From: Chitinophagales bacterium
Lineage (GTDB): Bacteria; Bacteroidota; Bacteroidia; Chitinophagales; Saprospiraceae
Direction: 5' to 3'
DNA: 22,376 nt
Assembly: GCA_013297575.1 (NCBI GenBank)
Contig: JAAFHO010000014.1
Coordinates: 1 to 22,376, forward strand
The translations under genes and the position numbers were made by a program. This document shows, piece by piece, positions 15,463-22,376 of the stretch. Position 1 is the stretch's first letter. Each line of letters begins with the position of its first letter. The notes beneath the pieces are model-generated. The model did no database searches, had not been told where the DNA came from, and saw nothing but the letters and a program-made list of their open reading frames with translations.

Positions 15463-16500
15463 ATGACGCTACCTATTCTTGTCATAAAATTTGGAACGGG
15501 CTCCATTACGCTGCCCGATGGAACGCCCGATGAAGGCGTTATCCAAGCAATTGCCCAACAAGTGGCTGCGCTGAGCCAGCAGTACCGCATTATTCTTGTC
15601 TCTTCGGGTGCTGTGGGTGCTGGAAAACGGCATTTTAAAAATTATAAAGGCACATTGACCGAGCGGAAAGCCGCGGCAGCCGTGGGCAACCCTTTGTTGT
15701 TGCAAATTTATGCAAGGCATTTTGAACCCTTGGGTATTACCATTGCCCAAAGCCTTTGTGAAAGACACCATTTTGCACACCGCAAGCAGTTTTTGCAATT
15801 AAAAGAAACCTACGAAACGCTGTGGGACAATGGAATTATACCGATCGCCAATGAAAATGATGTGGTAAGCAACCTCGAATTGAAGTTTTCGGATAACGAC
15901 GAATTAGCCACTTTGATCGCAACGGGTTTTGGCGCGTCCCATTTGCTCATTAGTACTTCGGTGGGTGGTTTACTGGACAAATCCAAGCAAATTATACCGA
16001 CTGTCCCTGTCATTGACGACACTATTTTTGGTTTGGTGACCAGCGATAAATCGGCATTGGGCTTGGGTGGTATGTTGTCCAAATTGACCTATACGCGGTT
16101 GGCTACTCGGATGGGCATCACCACCGTTTTTTTTGATGCCCGCACCTCCAATGGTATTGTTTTATGCTTAGATGGGGCTACTGGTACTGTATTTGCACCG
16201 CAGCCAACATCAGGGCTTAATGCCCGTAAAAAATGGCTCGGAAGCGGTAGCCTGATCGCTGGACAACTCATTTTGGACACTGGTGCAGCCAAGGCTATTC
16301 AAAATAGGAAAAGCCTTTTGGCGGTTGGCGTGCGCAAGGTAAAGGGCAATTTTGAAAAAGGCGATGTGATCGAACTTTGCGACGCACAATCGAAAATTAT
16401 TGCTTTAGCGCGGGCCAAACAGTCGTCCGAATCTATTAAAAACAACCTTTCAGCGCAAAACTTTGAAGTGGCGCATGCTGATGAAATCGTCATTGTTTAA
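15463..16500 (+). CDS. proB: Glutamate 5-kinase
   Basis: This 345-residue cytoplasmic enzyme catalyses ATP-dependent phosphorylation of glutamate to gamma-glutamyl phosphate, the first step of proline synthesis. The amino-acid kinase fold is seen in VIKFGTGSI (K9), the VSSGAVGAG segment around residues 46-54, IPIANENDVV and FSDNDELATLIA (glutamate and nucleotide sites), and LGLGGMLSKL. A C-terminal PUA domain occupies about 255-345 (RKSLLAVGVRKVKGNFEKGDVI). The usual GLYDxDP turn is replaced by GGLLDKSKQ, a divergence from enterobacterial ProB. The start ATG at 15463 gives the family N-terminus directly. proA follows 8 bp after the stop, forming the usual two-step operon. Confidence 0.95.
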   Translation: MTLPILVIKFGTGSITLPDGTPDEGVIQAIAQQVAALSQQYRIILVSSGAVGAGKRHFKNYKGTLTERKAAAAVGNPLLLQIYARHFEPLGITIAQSLCERHHFAHRKQFLQLKETYETLWDNGIIPIANENDVVSNLELKFSDNDELATLIATGFGASHLLISTSVGGLLDKSKQIIPTVPVIDDTIFGLVTSDKSALGLGGMLSKLTYTRLATRMGITTVFFDARTSNGIVLCLDGATGTVFAPQPTSGLNARKKWLGSGSLIAGQLILDTGAAKAIQNRKSLLAVGVRKVKGNFEKGDVIELCDAQSKIIALARAKQSSESIKNNLSAQNFEVAHADEIVIV

Positions 16501-16508
16501 TCTAAGAA

Positions 16509-17753
16509 ATGTTAGAATTACTCCAACAAACACATATTGCCTCGGCATCTATTCGCTTGTGTAGCGATGCGCAAAAAAGAGATTTATTGCTGCACTTGGC
16601 CGATCAGATTGTGGCCAATATCCCGATCGTTCTGAGGGAAAACGCTTTGGATTTGGAGCGCATGTCCGATATAGATCCAAAAAAAGACCGCTTGATGCTG
16701 AATGAATCTCGTTTGATCGCAATTGCGCAAAGTGTACGTGATGTGGCGCATTTGCCCGCCCCTGATGGCGCATTGTTGAGCGAAAAAACCTTGTCTAATG
16801 GGATTATTTTGCGCAAAATAACCGTTCCTCTAGGTGTAGTGGGTGTCATTTACGAATCGCGCCCCAATGTAACGCTTGATGTAAGCGCGCTTTGTTTGCG
16901 TTCGGGGAATGCCGTGGTATTGCGTGGTAGTTCGGAGGCTTGGCACAGCAATAAAGCGTTGGTAGAAGTGGTGCACCAAAGTTTGTCTACGATGGGTTTG
17001 CCTAAGGAAATTGTGACATTGTTGCCGACAGATCGCGCATTGATGCACGATTTGTTTAATGCCACGCGCTATGTAGATGTTATTATACCACGTGGTTCGG
17101 AGGCGTTGATACAGTTTGTGCGCCAACACTCGCGGGTACCTACTATAGAGACGGGCGCGGGTGTCTGTCATACCTATGTACACAGTGCAGCGGATTTGAA
17201 AAAAGCCCACCGGATTGTGGTCAATGCAAAGGTTTCGAGACCATCTGTGTGTAATTCCTTGGATACGGTGCTGGTAGATATTGCGGTAGCAGGGGCTTTT
17301 TTGCCGATGTTAAAAGCCGATTTTGAACGATGGAATGTAGAGGTTTTTGCGGATGAAACGGCATTTGCTGTTTTGAAATCGATTGATTATGCGTATTTAA
17401 AAGCCGCCACACCGGAAGATTTTGGGCGCGAGTTTTTGGATTTCAAATGCTCTATCCGGGTGGTAGAAAACATGGAATCGGCGTTATCGCATATACGGGA
17501 GCATTCTTCGCGCCATTCCGAGGCAATTATTTCAGAAGATAGTTGTGTGTGTAATCAATTTATTCACCAAGTAGATGCTGCCGCAGTTTATTCTAATGCC
17601 TCTACCCGTTTTACCGATGGAGGCGAGTTTGGATTGGGCGCCGAAATTGGTATTTCAACCCAAAAACTACATGCACGTGGGCCATTCGCCATGGAAAAAT
17701 TGGTGACAGAGAAATGGATCGCCATTGGCGACGGACAAGTTAGGAACGAGTAA
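16509..17753 (+). CDS. proA: Glutamate-5-semialdehyde dehydrogenase (gamma-glutamyl phosphate reductase)
   Basis: This 414-residue cytoplasmic NADPH-dependent enzyme reduces gamma-glutamyl phosphate to glutamate-5-semialdehyde, the second step of proline synthesis. The aldehyde-dehydrogenase fold is evident: PLGVVGVIYESRPNVT (107-122), NAVVLRGSSEA (134-144), VIIPRGSEALI (191-201), and the catalytic Cys C248 in RPSVCNSLDTVLV. The C-terminal family signature is GGEFGLGAEIGISTQKLHARGP, then EKWIAIGDGQVR. The family normally ends near GDGQ-I/V-R. The last residues here (R-N-E) and the stop codon are encoded inside the left arm of a palindromic element (17742-17767), so the extreme C-terminus may be derived from the element. 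It is downstream of proB by 8 bp. Confidence 0.96.
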   Translation: MLELLQQTHIASASIRLCSDAQKRDLLLHLADQIVANIPIVLRENALDLERMSDIDPKKDRLMLNESRLIAIAQSVRDVAHLPAPDGALLSEKTLSNGIILRKITVPLGVVGVIYESRPNVTLDVSALCLRSGNAVVLRGSSEAWHSNKALVEVVHQSLSTMGLPKEIVTLLPTDRALMHDLFNATRYVDVIIPRGSEALIQFVRQHSRVPTIETGAGVCHTYVHSAADLKKAHRIVVNAKVSRPSVCNSLDTVLVDIAVAGAFLPMLKADFERWNVEVFADETAFAVLKSIDYAYLKAATPEDFGREFLDFKCSIRVVENMESALSHIREHSSRHSEAIISEDSCVCNQFIHQVDAAAVYSNASTRFTDGGEFGLGAEIGISTQKLHARGPFAMEKLVTEKWIAIGDGQVRNE

Positions 17754-17901
17754 ACAATAAGTTAGCAATCTTGGCTGATTCCTTTCCGCTCATCCTGCCC
17801 ATCTTTTTGTTTAAATAGCCCGCACTATTCGCACAAAAAGATACTTGTCTGAGCAAAAATTAATCTACCCAAGAGTGCTAACTTATTGTTTTCTCGTTCC
17901 T
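17742..17901. repeat. 160-bp palindromic (MITE-like or hairpin) element overlapping the proA stop codon
   Basis: The 26-bp arms 17742-17767 and 17876-17901 are reverse complements with a single mismatch. Inside, ATCTTTTTGT (17801-17810) matches ACAAAAAGAT (17833-17842) perfectly and AATAG (17814-17818) matches CTATT (17825-17829). All three pairs share exactly the same centre (17821.5). The 33-nt segments between the outer and 10-bp arms also pair partly (CTTGG/CCAAG, GATT/AATC, GCTCA/TGAGC, the last two with a one-base shift). There is no ORF inside and no clear target-site duplication. It could be a non-autonomous mobile element, a REP-like sequence or an operon-end mRNA stabiliser. It has no terminal T-run, so it is not a classic terminator. 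Confidence 0.88.
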
Positions 17902-17942
17902 GAGGGATTAAATTAAAATAAGTCATTCTTAATAATTTATCG

Positions 17943-17950
17943 TACCTTCG
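17943..17950 (+). promoter_or_regulatory. Candidate -7 box (TACCTTCG) for obg
   Basis: TACCTTCG differs from TAnnTTTG by one base. It predicts a leader of about 90 nt before the obg ATG at 18046, which holds the hairpin arms described separately. Confidence 0.3.
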
Positions 17951-17967
17951 CGCTCTTTTTATGAGGA

Positions 17968-18020
17968 GTTGAGGGCTTTTCGACGACAAGGCTCAATATT
18001 ATGTTTCGATAAGACTCAAC
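17968..18020 (+). promoter_or_regulatory. Candidate structured leader before obg with competing hairpins
   Basis: The left arm TTGAGGGCTT (17969-17978) can pair with AAGGCTCAA (17988-17996) or, extended on both sides, with the 18006-18020 segment containing AAGACTCAAC and TCGA. The two pairings are mutually exclusive because they share the left arm. A further CTCAA copy lies at 18026-18030. It may be a regulatory leader or chance; no known riboswitch class is recognised. Confidence 0.3.
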
Positions 18021-18045
18021 AAACACTCAAAATTCAATACTAAAT

Positions 18046-19038
18046 ATGGCCGAGCAAAATTTTGTTGATTATGTAAAAATCATGTTCCGCAGTGGGAAAG
18101 GCGGTGCGGGAAGTGTTCACTTTTTCCGTGGCCCTGCTATGCCTAATGGCGGTCCGGATGGTGGCGATGGTGGCCGTGGCGGTCATATTATTTTAGAAGC
18201 AGACGAGCAGGAATGGACGCTGCTTTCGCTCAAATATACCAAACACATTTTTGCAGAAGATGGAGAAGGCGGTAGAGGTGGCATGAAAACAGGCTCCGAC
18301 GGTAAGGATATAGTGGTGCGTGTGCCGCTCGGGACAGTGGTTAAAGACGCTGAAACAGGTGAAATACTCACTGAAATTACCGAAAAAGGCGAACGACAAA
18401 TCTTGTTTCCTGGCGGTCGTGGGGGAAAGGGTAATACTTTTTTCAAAAATTCTACCAACCAAGCACCGCGCCACGCACAACCTGGTGAAGAAGGTACTGA
18501 AACTTGGGCAATCCTCGAACTGAAAGTGTTGGCGGATGTGGGATTAGTTGGTTTTCCGAATGCGGGTAAAAGTACATTACTGAGCGCAGTGACTGCTGCA
18601 AAACCTAAAATTGGCGATTATCCGTTTACTACTTTGGTGCCACAATTGGGTATCGTATCGGTGCGTCAGGGACAAACGTTTATTATGGCCGATATTCCCG
18701 GAATTATTGAGGGGGCGCACGAAGGACGTGGCATTGGGCATCGGTTTTTGAGGCATATTGAGCGGAATAGTTTGTTGCTGTTTATGGTGCCTGCTGATAC
18801 GGAGCGCACTTTAACGGAGGAATACGATATTTTGATCCACGAATTGGAGGAATTTAACCCTGATTTGTTGGATAAACCGCGTTTGTTGGCGGTTACGAAA
18901 TGCGATTTGATCGACGAAGATCTTGAATCGTTGCTGCGCCCTACGTTACCACCTGATATTGAAGCAATATTTATTTCTTCGGTGACGGGCAAAAACATGC
19001 AGGTACTGAAGGATAAATTGTGGAGTTTGTTGAATTAA
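18046..19038 (+). CDS. obg: Obg/CgtA family ribosome-associated GTPase
   Basis: This 330-residue cytoplasmic GTPase is involved in late assembly of the large ribosomal subunit and in stress and growth control. The glycine-rich Obg fold occupies 1-158 (GKGGAGSVHFFRG, GGDGGRGG, GRGGKGN). The G domain has all motifs: G1 GFPNAGKST (169-177), G2 PFTTL (193-197), G3 DIPG (216-219), G4 TKCD (284-287) and G5 SSVTG (311-315). There is no extra C-terminal OCT domain, as in many Bacteroidota and other short Obg proteins. The ATG at 18046 gives the standard MAEQNFVDYVKI N-terminus. It leads a + strand cluster with the rfaE2-type gene 38 bp downstream. Confidence 0.97.
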   Translation: MAEQNFVDYVKIMFRSGKGGAGSVHFFRGPAMPNGGPDGGDGGRGGHIILEADEQEWTLLSLKYTKHIFAEDGEGGRGGMKTGSDGKDIVVRVPLGTVVKDAETGEILTEITEKGERQILFPGGRGGKGNTFFKNSTNQAPRHAQPGEEGTETWAILELKVLADVGLVGFPNAGKSTLLSAVTAAKPKIGDYPFTTLVPQLGIVSVRQGQTFIMADIPGIIEGAHEGRGIGHRFLRHIERNSLLLFMVPADTERTLTEEYDILIHELEEFNPDLLDKPRLLAVTKCDLIDEDLESLLRPTLPPDIEAIFISSVTGKNMQVLKDKLWSLLN

Positions 19039-19076
19039 TGTGTACGCTAAGCCTTTGCGGTAAAAACAAGTACAAC

Positions 19077-19568
19077 ATGCAATCGATACAAGATAAAATA
19101 CAATTAAAGGGCGATGCCCAAAAAACCATTGCCGATTGGCACACGAATAGCCAACGTGTAGTATTTACCAATGGTTGCTTCGATATCCTGCACTACGGAC
19201 ACATACAATACTTGGAAGAAGCCCGCAATTTGGGCGACCGCTTAGTGGTAGGGCTTAATGCCTCTGCATCGGTGAGCCGATTAAAAGGCCCTCGGCGGCC
19301 AATTAATGATGAAAAAACGCGTTCTTTTTTAATGGCCGCCCTGCAAATGGTGGATTTAGTGGTCATTTTTGAAGAAGATACGCCTTATGATTTGATCCAA
19401 ACCCTCCAACCAGATATCCTCGTAAAAGGTGGCGACTGGAAACCAGAACAAATTGTAGGTAGCGATCTAGTATTGGCGCGTGGCGGCGAAGTGCGTTCCT
19501 TGCACTTTGCAGAAGGTTATTCTACCACCAATATCGAACAAAAAATTATATTACTTGCCCAACAGTAA
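19077..19568 (+). CDS. rfaE2: D-glycero-beta-D-manno-heptose 1-phosphate adenylyltransferase (RfaE2 / HldE C-domain type)
   Basis: This 163-residue cytoplasmic nucleotidyltransferase has FTNGCFDILHYGH (HxGH at 39-42), ARNLGDRLVVGLNASASVSRLKGPRRPI, and the ATP-binding tail GYSTTNIEQKI. It activates heptose 1-phosphate with ATP to give ADP-heptose for the lipopolysaccharide core. It corresponds only to the C-terminal domain of E. coli HldE; the kinase domain is absent, so a separate RfaE1 kinase is expected elsewhere. The frame is open from 19020, overlapping obg, but the family N-terminus fits ATG 19077, 38 bp after obg. The next gene starts 9 bp after its stop. A cytidylyltransferase of the same fold is possible but less likely given the LKGPxRPI segment. 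Confidence 0.9.
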   Translation: MQSIQDKIQLKGDAQKTIADWHTNSQRVVFTNGCFDILHYGHIQYLEEARNLGDRLVVGLNASASVSRLKGPRRPINDEKTRSFLMAALQMVDLVVIFEEDTPYDLIQTLQPDILVKGGDWKPEQIVGSDLVLARGGEVRSLHFAEGYSTTNIEQKIILLAQQ

Positions 19569-19577
19569 CATTAATCT

Positions 19578-20363
19578 ATGAGATATTTATTGCTTTTTGC
19601 CTTGTGCAATGTCTTATTGTTTTGCCAATCGGTGGAGCAAAAAAAGGCAGTTGCCGCAAATAATGCACAAATGCTGACTCCTAGTGATACCGTTCAACAG
19701 CCATCCGTTCAAAATAATATTGAAATAACGACAGATTTTCTAACTGGGCGGTTCAATCCCTCTAAAAACCCCGATTTTGTCGTCGTTGGTAAACCATATA
19801 CTACAAAAACGGGTATGATGATGCAATCGGAGGCATTTGAATCCTTTAAAAAAATGTTTGATGCGGCCAAAAAAGACGGTATCAGTCTTAATATTATATC
19901 TTCTACCCGCAATTTTGACCAACAAAAAGCAATTTGGGAAGGAAAATGGACGCGTTTTGCGGATACCAAAGCGCCAGTTGATCGCGCTTTACGCATCTTG
20001 GAATATTCTTCAATGCCCGGTAGTTCGCGCCACCATTGGGGTACAGATATTGATTTGAACGACCTCAATAACCCTTCCTTTGAAGGTAAAGGCGTACACG
20101 CCAAAGTGTATCAATGGCTCGTAACACACGCCGCTCAATACGATTTTGGCCAACCTTATACCCCCATTGGCGAAGCCCGCCCCTATGGTTACCATGAAGA
20201 AAAATGGCATTGGTCGTACCTTCCTTTGGCCAAACAATACCGCGAAAAGTATGTTAATACCATAAAAGACGAGGATATTAAAGGGTTTAAAGGCGCAGAA
20301 ACAGCCATTGACATTAAGGTGGTCGAACGTTTTGTTGGAGGTGTAAGCGCTGATTGTAAGTAA
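19578..20363 (+). CDS. VanY-type D-alanyl-D-alanine carboxypeptidase (M15 peptidase)
   Basis: This 261-residue exported protein has a hydrophobic N-terminus at 1-16 (MRYLLLFALCNVLLFC) as a signal. C16 has Phe at -1, a poor lipobox, so a plain Sec signal is as likely as a lipoprotein. The M15 zinc site is clear: S150-R-H152-H-W-G155-T-D-I-D159 (SxHxxGxxxD) and E208-K-W-H211-W near the C-terminus, with H152, D159 and H211 as predicted zinc ligands and E208 as catalytic base. STRNFDQQKAIW at 109-120 is the usual substrate-side segment. It probably trims D-Ala or cleaves peptide stems of peptidoglycan in the periplasm. It follows the rfaE2 gene by 9 bp and precedes dapF by 57 bp, in a cell-envelope cluster. 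Confidence 0.92.
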   Translation: MRYLLLFALCNVLLFCQSVEQKKAVAANNAQMLTPSDTVQQPSVQNNIEITTDFLTGRFNPSKNPDFVVVGKPYTTKTGMMMQSEAFESFKKMFDAAKKDGISLNIISSTRNFDQQKAIWEGKWTRFADTKAPVDRALRILEYSSMPGSSRHHWGTDIDLNDLNNPSFEGKGVHAKVYQWLVTHAAQYDFGQPYTPIGEARPYGYHEEKWHWSYLPLAKQYREKYVNTIKDEDIKGFKGAETAIDIKVVERFVGGVSADCK

Positions 20364-20420
20364 CCAATTAGTACCATACTCTATTTTGCAAGTACTTAAA
20401 TTTTAAACGTTTTCCAAAAA

Positions 20421-21218
20421 ATGCCTATCCCATTTACAAAATACCATGGCGCAGGTAACGATTTTATTATGATCGACCAGCGAGAAAAAACATGGATACA
20501 GCGTACCGATAAAACATTAGTGGCTCAAATGTGCCACCGAAGGTTTGGTATCGGCGGCGATGGTCTTATTTTGTTACAACACCACGAGGTATACGGTGTG
20601 GAAATGGTTTATTTCAATTCCGATGGCGGCGAAAGCACCCTTTGCGGAAATGGCGGCCGCTGTTTTACGGCTTTTGCCAAACATTTAAGACTCACACAAG
20701 AAAAATTTCGCTTTTTGGCCATAGATGGGCCGCATGAAGCAGTAATCCCCCCAGCCATTGATGGACAACCCGGACTCGATTGGGTAGAACTTCACATGAA
20801 TGATGTGACCAGTATAGAACGACTGAGCGATACTGTTTTTGTGTTAAACACAGGTTCGCCCCACTATATTTCGTTTGTTTCGGGGCTTCAAGAGAAGGAT
20901 ATGGTGGCCGAGGGGCGCGCCATTCGATATTCTGATAGATTTAAGGACAAAGGCATCAATGTTAATTTAGTAGCCTCCAGTACAAACGACCGTACCTACG
21001 AACGTGGTGTGGAAGACGAAACCCTCGCCTGTGGCACAGGTGTTACCGCCGCCGCACTCGCATATAGCCTGCGCAACGGCCTGCAAGGCAACCAATATAT
21101 TCCAGTTTCGGCCTTGGGTGGCGACCTTGGTGTGCGCCTTTTTGCCACAGATCAGGGCAAATTTACCGATATATGGCTTTGTGGCCCTGCCCAAAAGGTC
21201 TATGAGGGCTTGTATTAA
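20421..21218 (+). CDS. dapF: Diaminopimelate epimerase
   Basis: This 265-residue cytoplasmic PLP-independent epimerase converts LL- to meso-diaminopimelate for peptidoglycan and lysine. Both catalytic cysteines are in canonical motifs: C75 in STLCGNGGRC and C204 in LACGTGVTA. The start KYHGAGNDFIMID and the mid-segment NTGSPHYISFV are family-typical. Length is slightly below the usual 270-280. The ATG at 20421 gives the family start directly. Its position after the carboxypeptidase gene and before a HEAT-repeat lipoprotein on the same strand fits an envelope-synthesis neighbourhood. The 57-bp gap upstream has only an imperfect promoter-like TATTTTG. Confidence 0.97.
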   Translation: MPIPFTKYHGAGNDFIMIDQREKTWIQRTDKTLVAQMCHRRFGIGGDGLILLQHHEVYGVEMVYFNSDGGESTLCGNGGRCFTAFAKHLRLTQEKFRFLAIDGPHEAVIPPAIDGQPGLDWVELHMNDVTSIERLSDTVFVLNTGSPHYISFVSGLQEKDMVAEGRAIRYSDRFKDKGINVNLVASSTNDRTYERGVEDETLACGTGVTAAALAYSLRNGLQGNQYIPVSALGGDLGVRLFATDQGKFTDIWLCGPAQKVYEGLY

Positions 21219-21262
21219 ACGCTAAGCAAAGTGAAAAAACCAAATCAATTCAAAAATAGGGC

Positions 21263-21270
21263 TACCTTTG
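21263..21270 (+). promoter_or_regulatory. Candidate -7 box (TACCTTTG) for the HEAT-repeat lipoprotein gene
   Basis: This is an exact TAnnTTTG match 26 bp before the ATG at 21297, in the 78-bp gap after dapF. No TTG at normal spacing is present. Confidence 0.4.
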
Positions 21271-21296
21271 CTGCTTATCCAGTTTGTACACGACCT

Positions 21297-22376
21297 ATGC
21301 GCTATTTCGCTTTTACTGCAAAATTATTTATTCTACTTACCCTCCTTTTATCGGCATGCGTACCACCTGGTACTGATAAAAAAAATGGTACCACCACCAA
21401 GGTATCTGTTGATTTGACCAATAAACAAGTGCAACGCGTATTTGATTTTAGAGAACGGCATATAAAAGACAGTTTACTCGTTTACTTAAAAAATCCAGAT
21501 GCTACATTGCGGTATGTCGCGGCACTTTCCTTCACCTCCATTGGCGACTCTAGTGTTGTACAACCTTTGAGTGCTTTGTTGCGCGATCCGGTGGATGAAG
21601 TACGTATCGCTGCTGCTTTTGCGCTGGGTCAAACGGGTGCACGGCAGGCAGAAATACCTTTAATCAATGGGTTTGCACAAGGCGATTCCATGTCGCAGCA
21701 ACAACGGTTCAATGCCGTTATTCTGGAAGCCATTGGCAAATGTGGCACCTTAAATTCCCTCAAAAACATAGCAGCCGTAACCACCTATCAACCTTCCGAT
21801 ACGCTGTTGTTACAAGGCCAATGCAGGGCAATATACCGTTTTGGACAACGCAAAATTACAGATCCAGCGGCCACCGATCTCATGGTTAAATACTGTGCTA
21901 ATGAGAAAATACCCGAACCAGCGCGTTTAATGGCCGCTCATTATTTAGCACGGACAGAAGGGCTTGTCCCCGATAGTAGTCAAGCCGTTCAGATCGCAGC
22001 CGCATACGTGCGTGCGCAAGACCCCGATATTCGGATGGCTTTGGCCAAAGGCATCGGAAAGTCACAGACTGGCCCTGCTTTTCGCCTATTATCGTCCGCC
22101 ATTCATACAGAACAAGACTGGCGTGTAAAATGTAATATCATCAATGCGCTGAGTAAATTTGATTACGATACCGTTCGCCAATTGGTTATTCCGGCCATTA
22201 CTGATGCCAATATCCACGTTTCCCGCACTGCTTCCGAGTTTTTTATTGCCAATGGCCGTGCCAAGGACAGCGATTATTACTGGCGTATTGCGCGCAACAA
22301 TGGCGCATTGCCCTGGCAAAGTCAGGTGGCATTGTACCATGCTTCTAACAAATGGCTCAGCATGCGCGATGCCAAA
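21297..22376 (+). CDS. HEAT-repeat lipoprotein (truncated by window edge)
   Basis: The frame is open from ATG 21297 to the right edge, giving 360 residues without a stop. The N-terminus MRYFAFTAKLFILLTLLLSAC is a lipoprotein signal with lipobox LLSAC (C21). From about 55 the protein is built of HEAT / PBS-lyase-like helical repeats (LLVYLKNPDATLRYVAALSFTSIGD, LSALLRDPVDEVRIAAAFALGQTG, VRAQDPDIRMALAKGIGKS, WRVKCNIINALSKFD). HEAT arrays are binding scaffolds. In some Bacteroidota, proteins of this style continue into a cyclophilin-type peptidyl-prolyl isomerase domain, which would lie beyond the window; that is from memory and not visible here. It is probably outer-membrane anchored in the periplasm. 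The frame is supported by continuous repeat structure. Confidence 0.88.
   Translation, partial: MRYFAFTAKLFILLTLLLSACVPPGTDKKNGTTTKVSVDLTNKQVQRVFDFRERHIKDSLLVYLKNPDATLRYVAALSFTSIGDSSVVQPLSALLRDPVDEVRIAAAFALGQTGARQAEIPLINGFAQGDSMSQQQRFNAVILEAIGKCGTLNSLKNIAAVTTYQPSDTLLLQGQCRAIYRFGQRKITDPAATDLMVKYCANEKIPEPARLMAAHYLARTEGLVPDSSQAVQIAAAYVRAQDPDIRMALAKGIGKSQTGPAFRLLSSAIHTEQDWRVKCNIINALSKFDYDTVRQLVIPAITDANIHVSRTASEFFIANGRAKDSDYYWRIARNNGALPWQSQVALYHASNKWLSMRDAK

Noticed and set aside
16830..17210. 126-codon minus-strand frame
   Set aside because: It is antisense to proA, whose frame has all catalytic motifs. No independent support.
17742..17901. Complete insertion sequence
   Set aside because: The element is only 160 bp with no open frame. 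At most it is a non-autonomous element.
17742..17901. Rho-independent terminator for proBA
   Set aside because: The stem is far longer than typical and no T-run follows the right arm.
19020..19076. Extension of the adenylyltransferase frame into obg
   Set aside because: It would overlap the end of obg and adds residues unlike the family. ATG 19077 gives the expected N-terminus.

Overview
The window looks chromosomal and comes from a member of the Bacteroidota, probably a Saprospiria-like (Saprospirales/Haliscomenobacter-type) bacterium. The pointers are a SprB-repeat surface protein ending in a type IX secretion (T9SS) sorting domain, a second large secreted protein with SdrD-B-like domains, lipoproteins with Bacteroidota-style signals, starts that mostly lack Shine-Dalgarno sequences, and repeated matches to the Bacteroidota -7 promoter box TAnnTTTG placed upstream of genes on the correct strand. 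The taxon is inferred from protein style only.

Layout. 1-1334 (-): N-terminal 444 residues of a large secreted adhesin-like protein that runs off the left edge. 1422-2009 (-): HD-domain hydrolase. 2158-2793 (+): glycine-rich DUF937/YidB-like protein with a good terminator. 2955-4181 (+): O-antigen ligase/polymerase family membrane protein with a TTG start. 4182-4616: AT-rich gap. 4617-7982 (+): 1121-residue SprB-repeat protein with a T9SS sorting domain. 7983-8440: gap with two inverted families of short tandem repeats, a terminator and degenerate interspersed repeats. 8441-11023 (-): TPR/coiled-coil transmembrane class III adenylate cyclase, divergent from a + operon: tadA, a membrane-anchored TPR protein and a metallophosphoesterase (11091-12679). 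12681-13445 (-): YgjP-type metallopeptidase. 13498-15286 (-): three-gene operon of two lipoproteins and an unrecognised protein. 15463-17753 (+): proB-proA. 17742-17901: a 160-bp palindromic element overlapping the end of proA. 18046-20363 (+): obg, an rfaE2-type adenylyltransferase and a VanY-type carboxypeptidase. 20421-21218 (+): dapF. 21297-22376 (+): HEAT-repeat lipoprotein open at the right edge.

How the genes fit together. The right half is mostly housekeeping: proline synthesis (proBA), ribosome-associated GTPase (obg), tRNA wobble editing (tadA), and envelope construction (heptose activation, peptidoglycan carboxypeptidase, diaminopimelate epimerase). The left half is cell-surface biology: two adhesin-like secreted proteins and a glycan ligase/polymerase. 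The adenylate cyclase has a predicted periplasmic TPR/coiled-coil sensor, and no cAMP effector is visible nearby.

I see no defence system, CRISPR array, transposase, prophage or RNA gene. The least explained material is non-coding: the 160-bp perfectly centred palindrome at the proA stop codon, the opposed tandem repeat arrays after the SprB-repeat gene, and a leader before obg whose arms could form two mutually exclusive hairpins.
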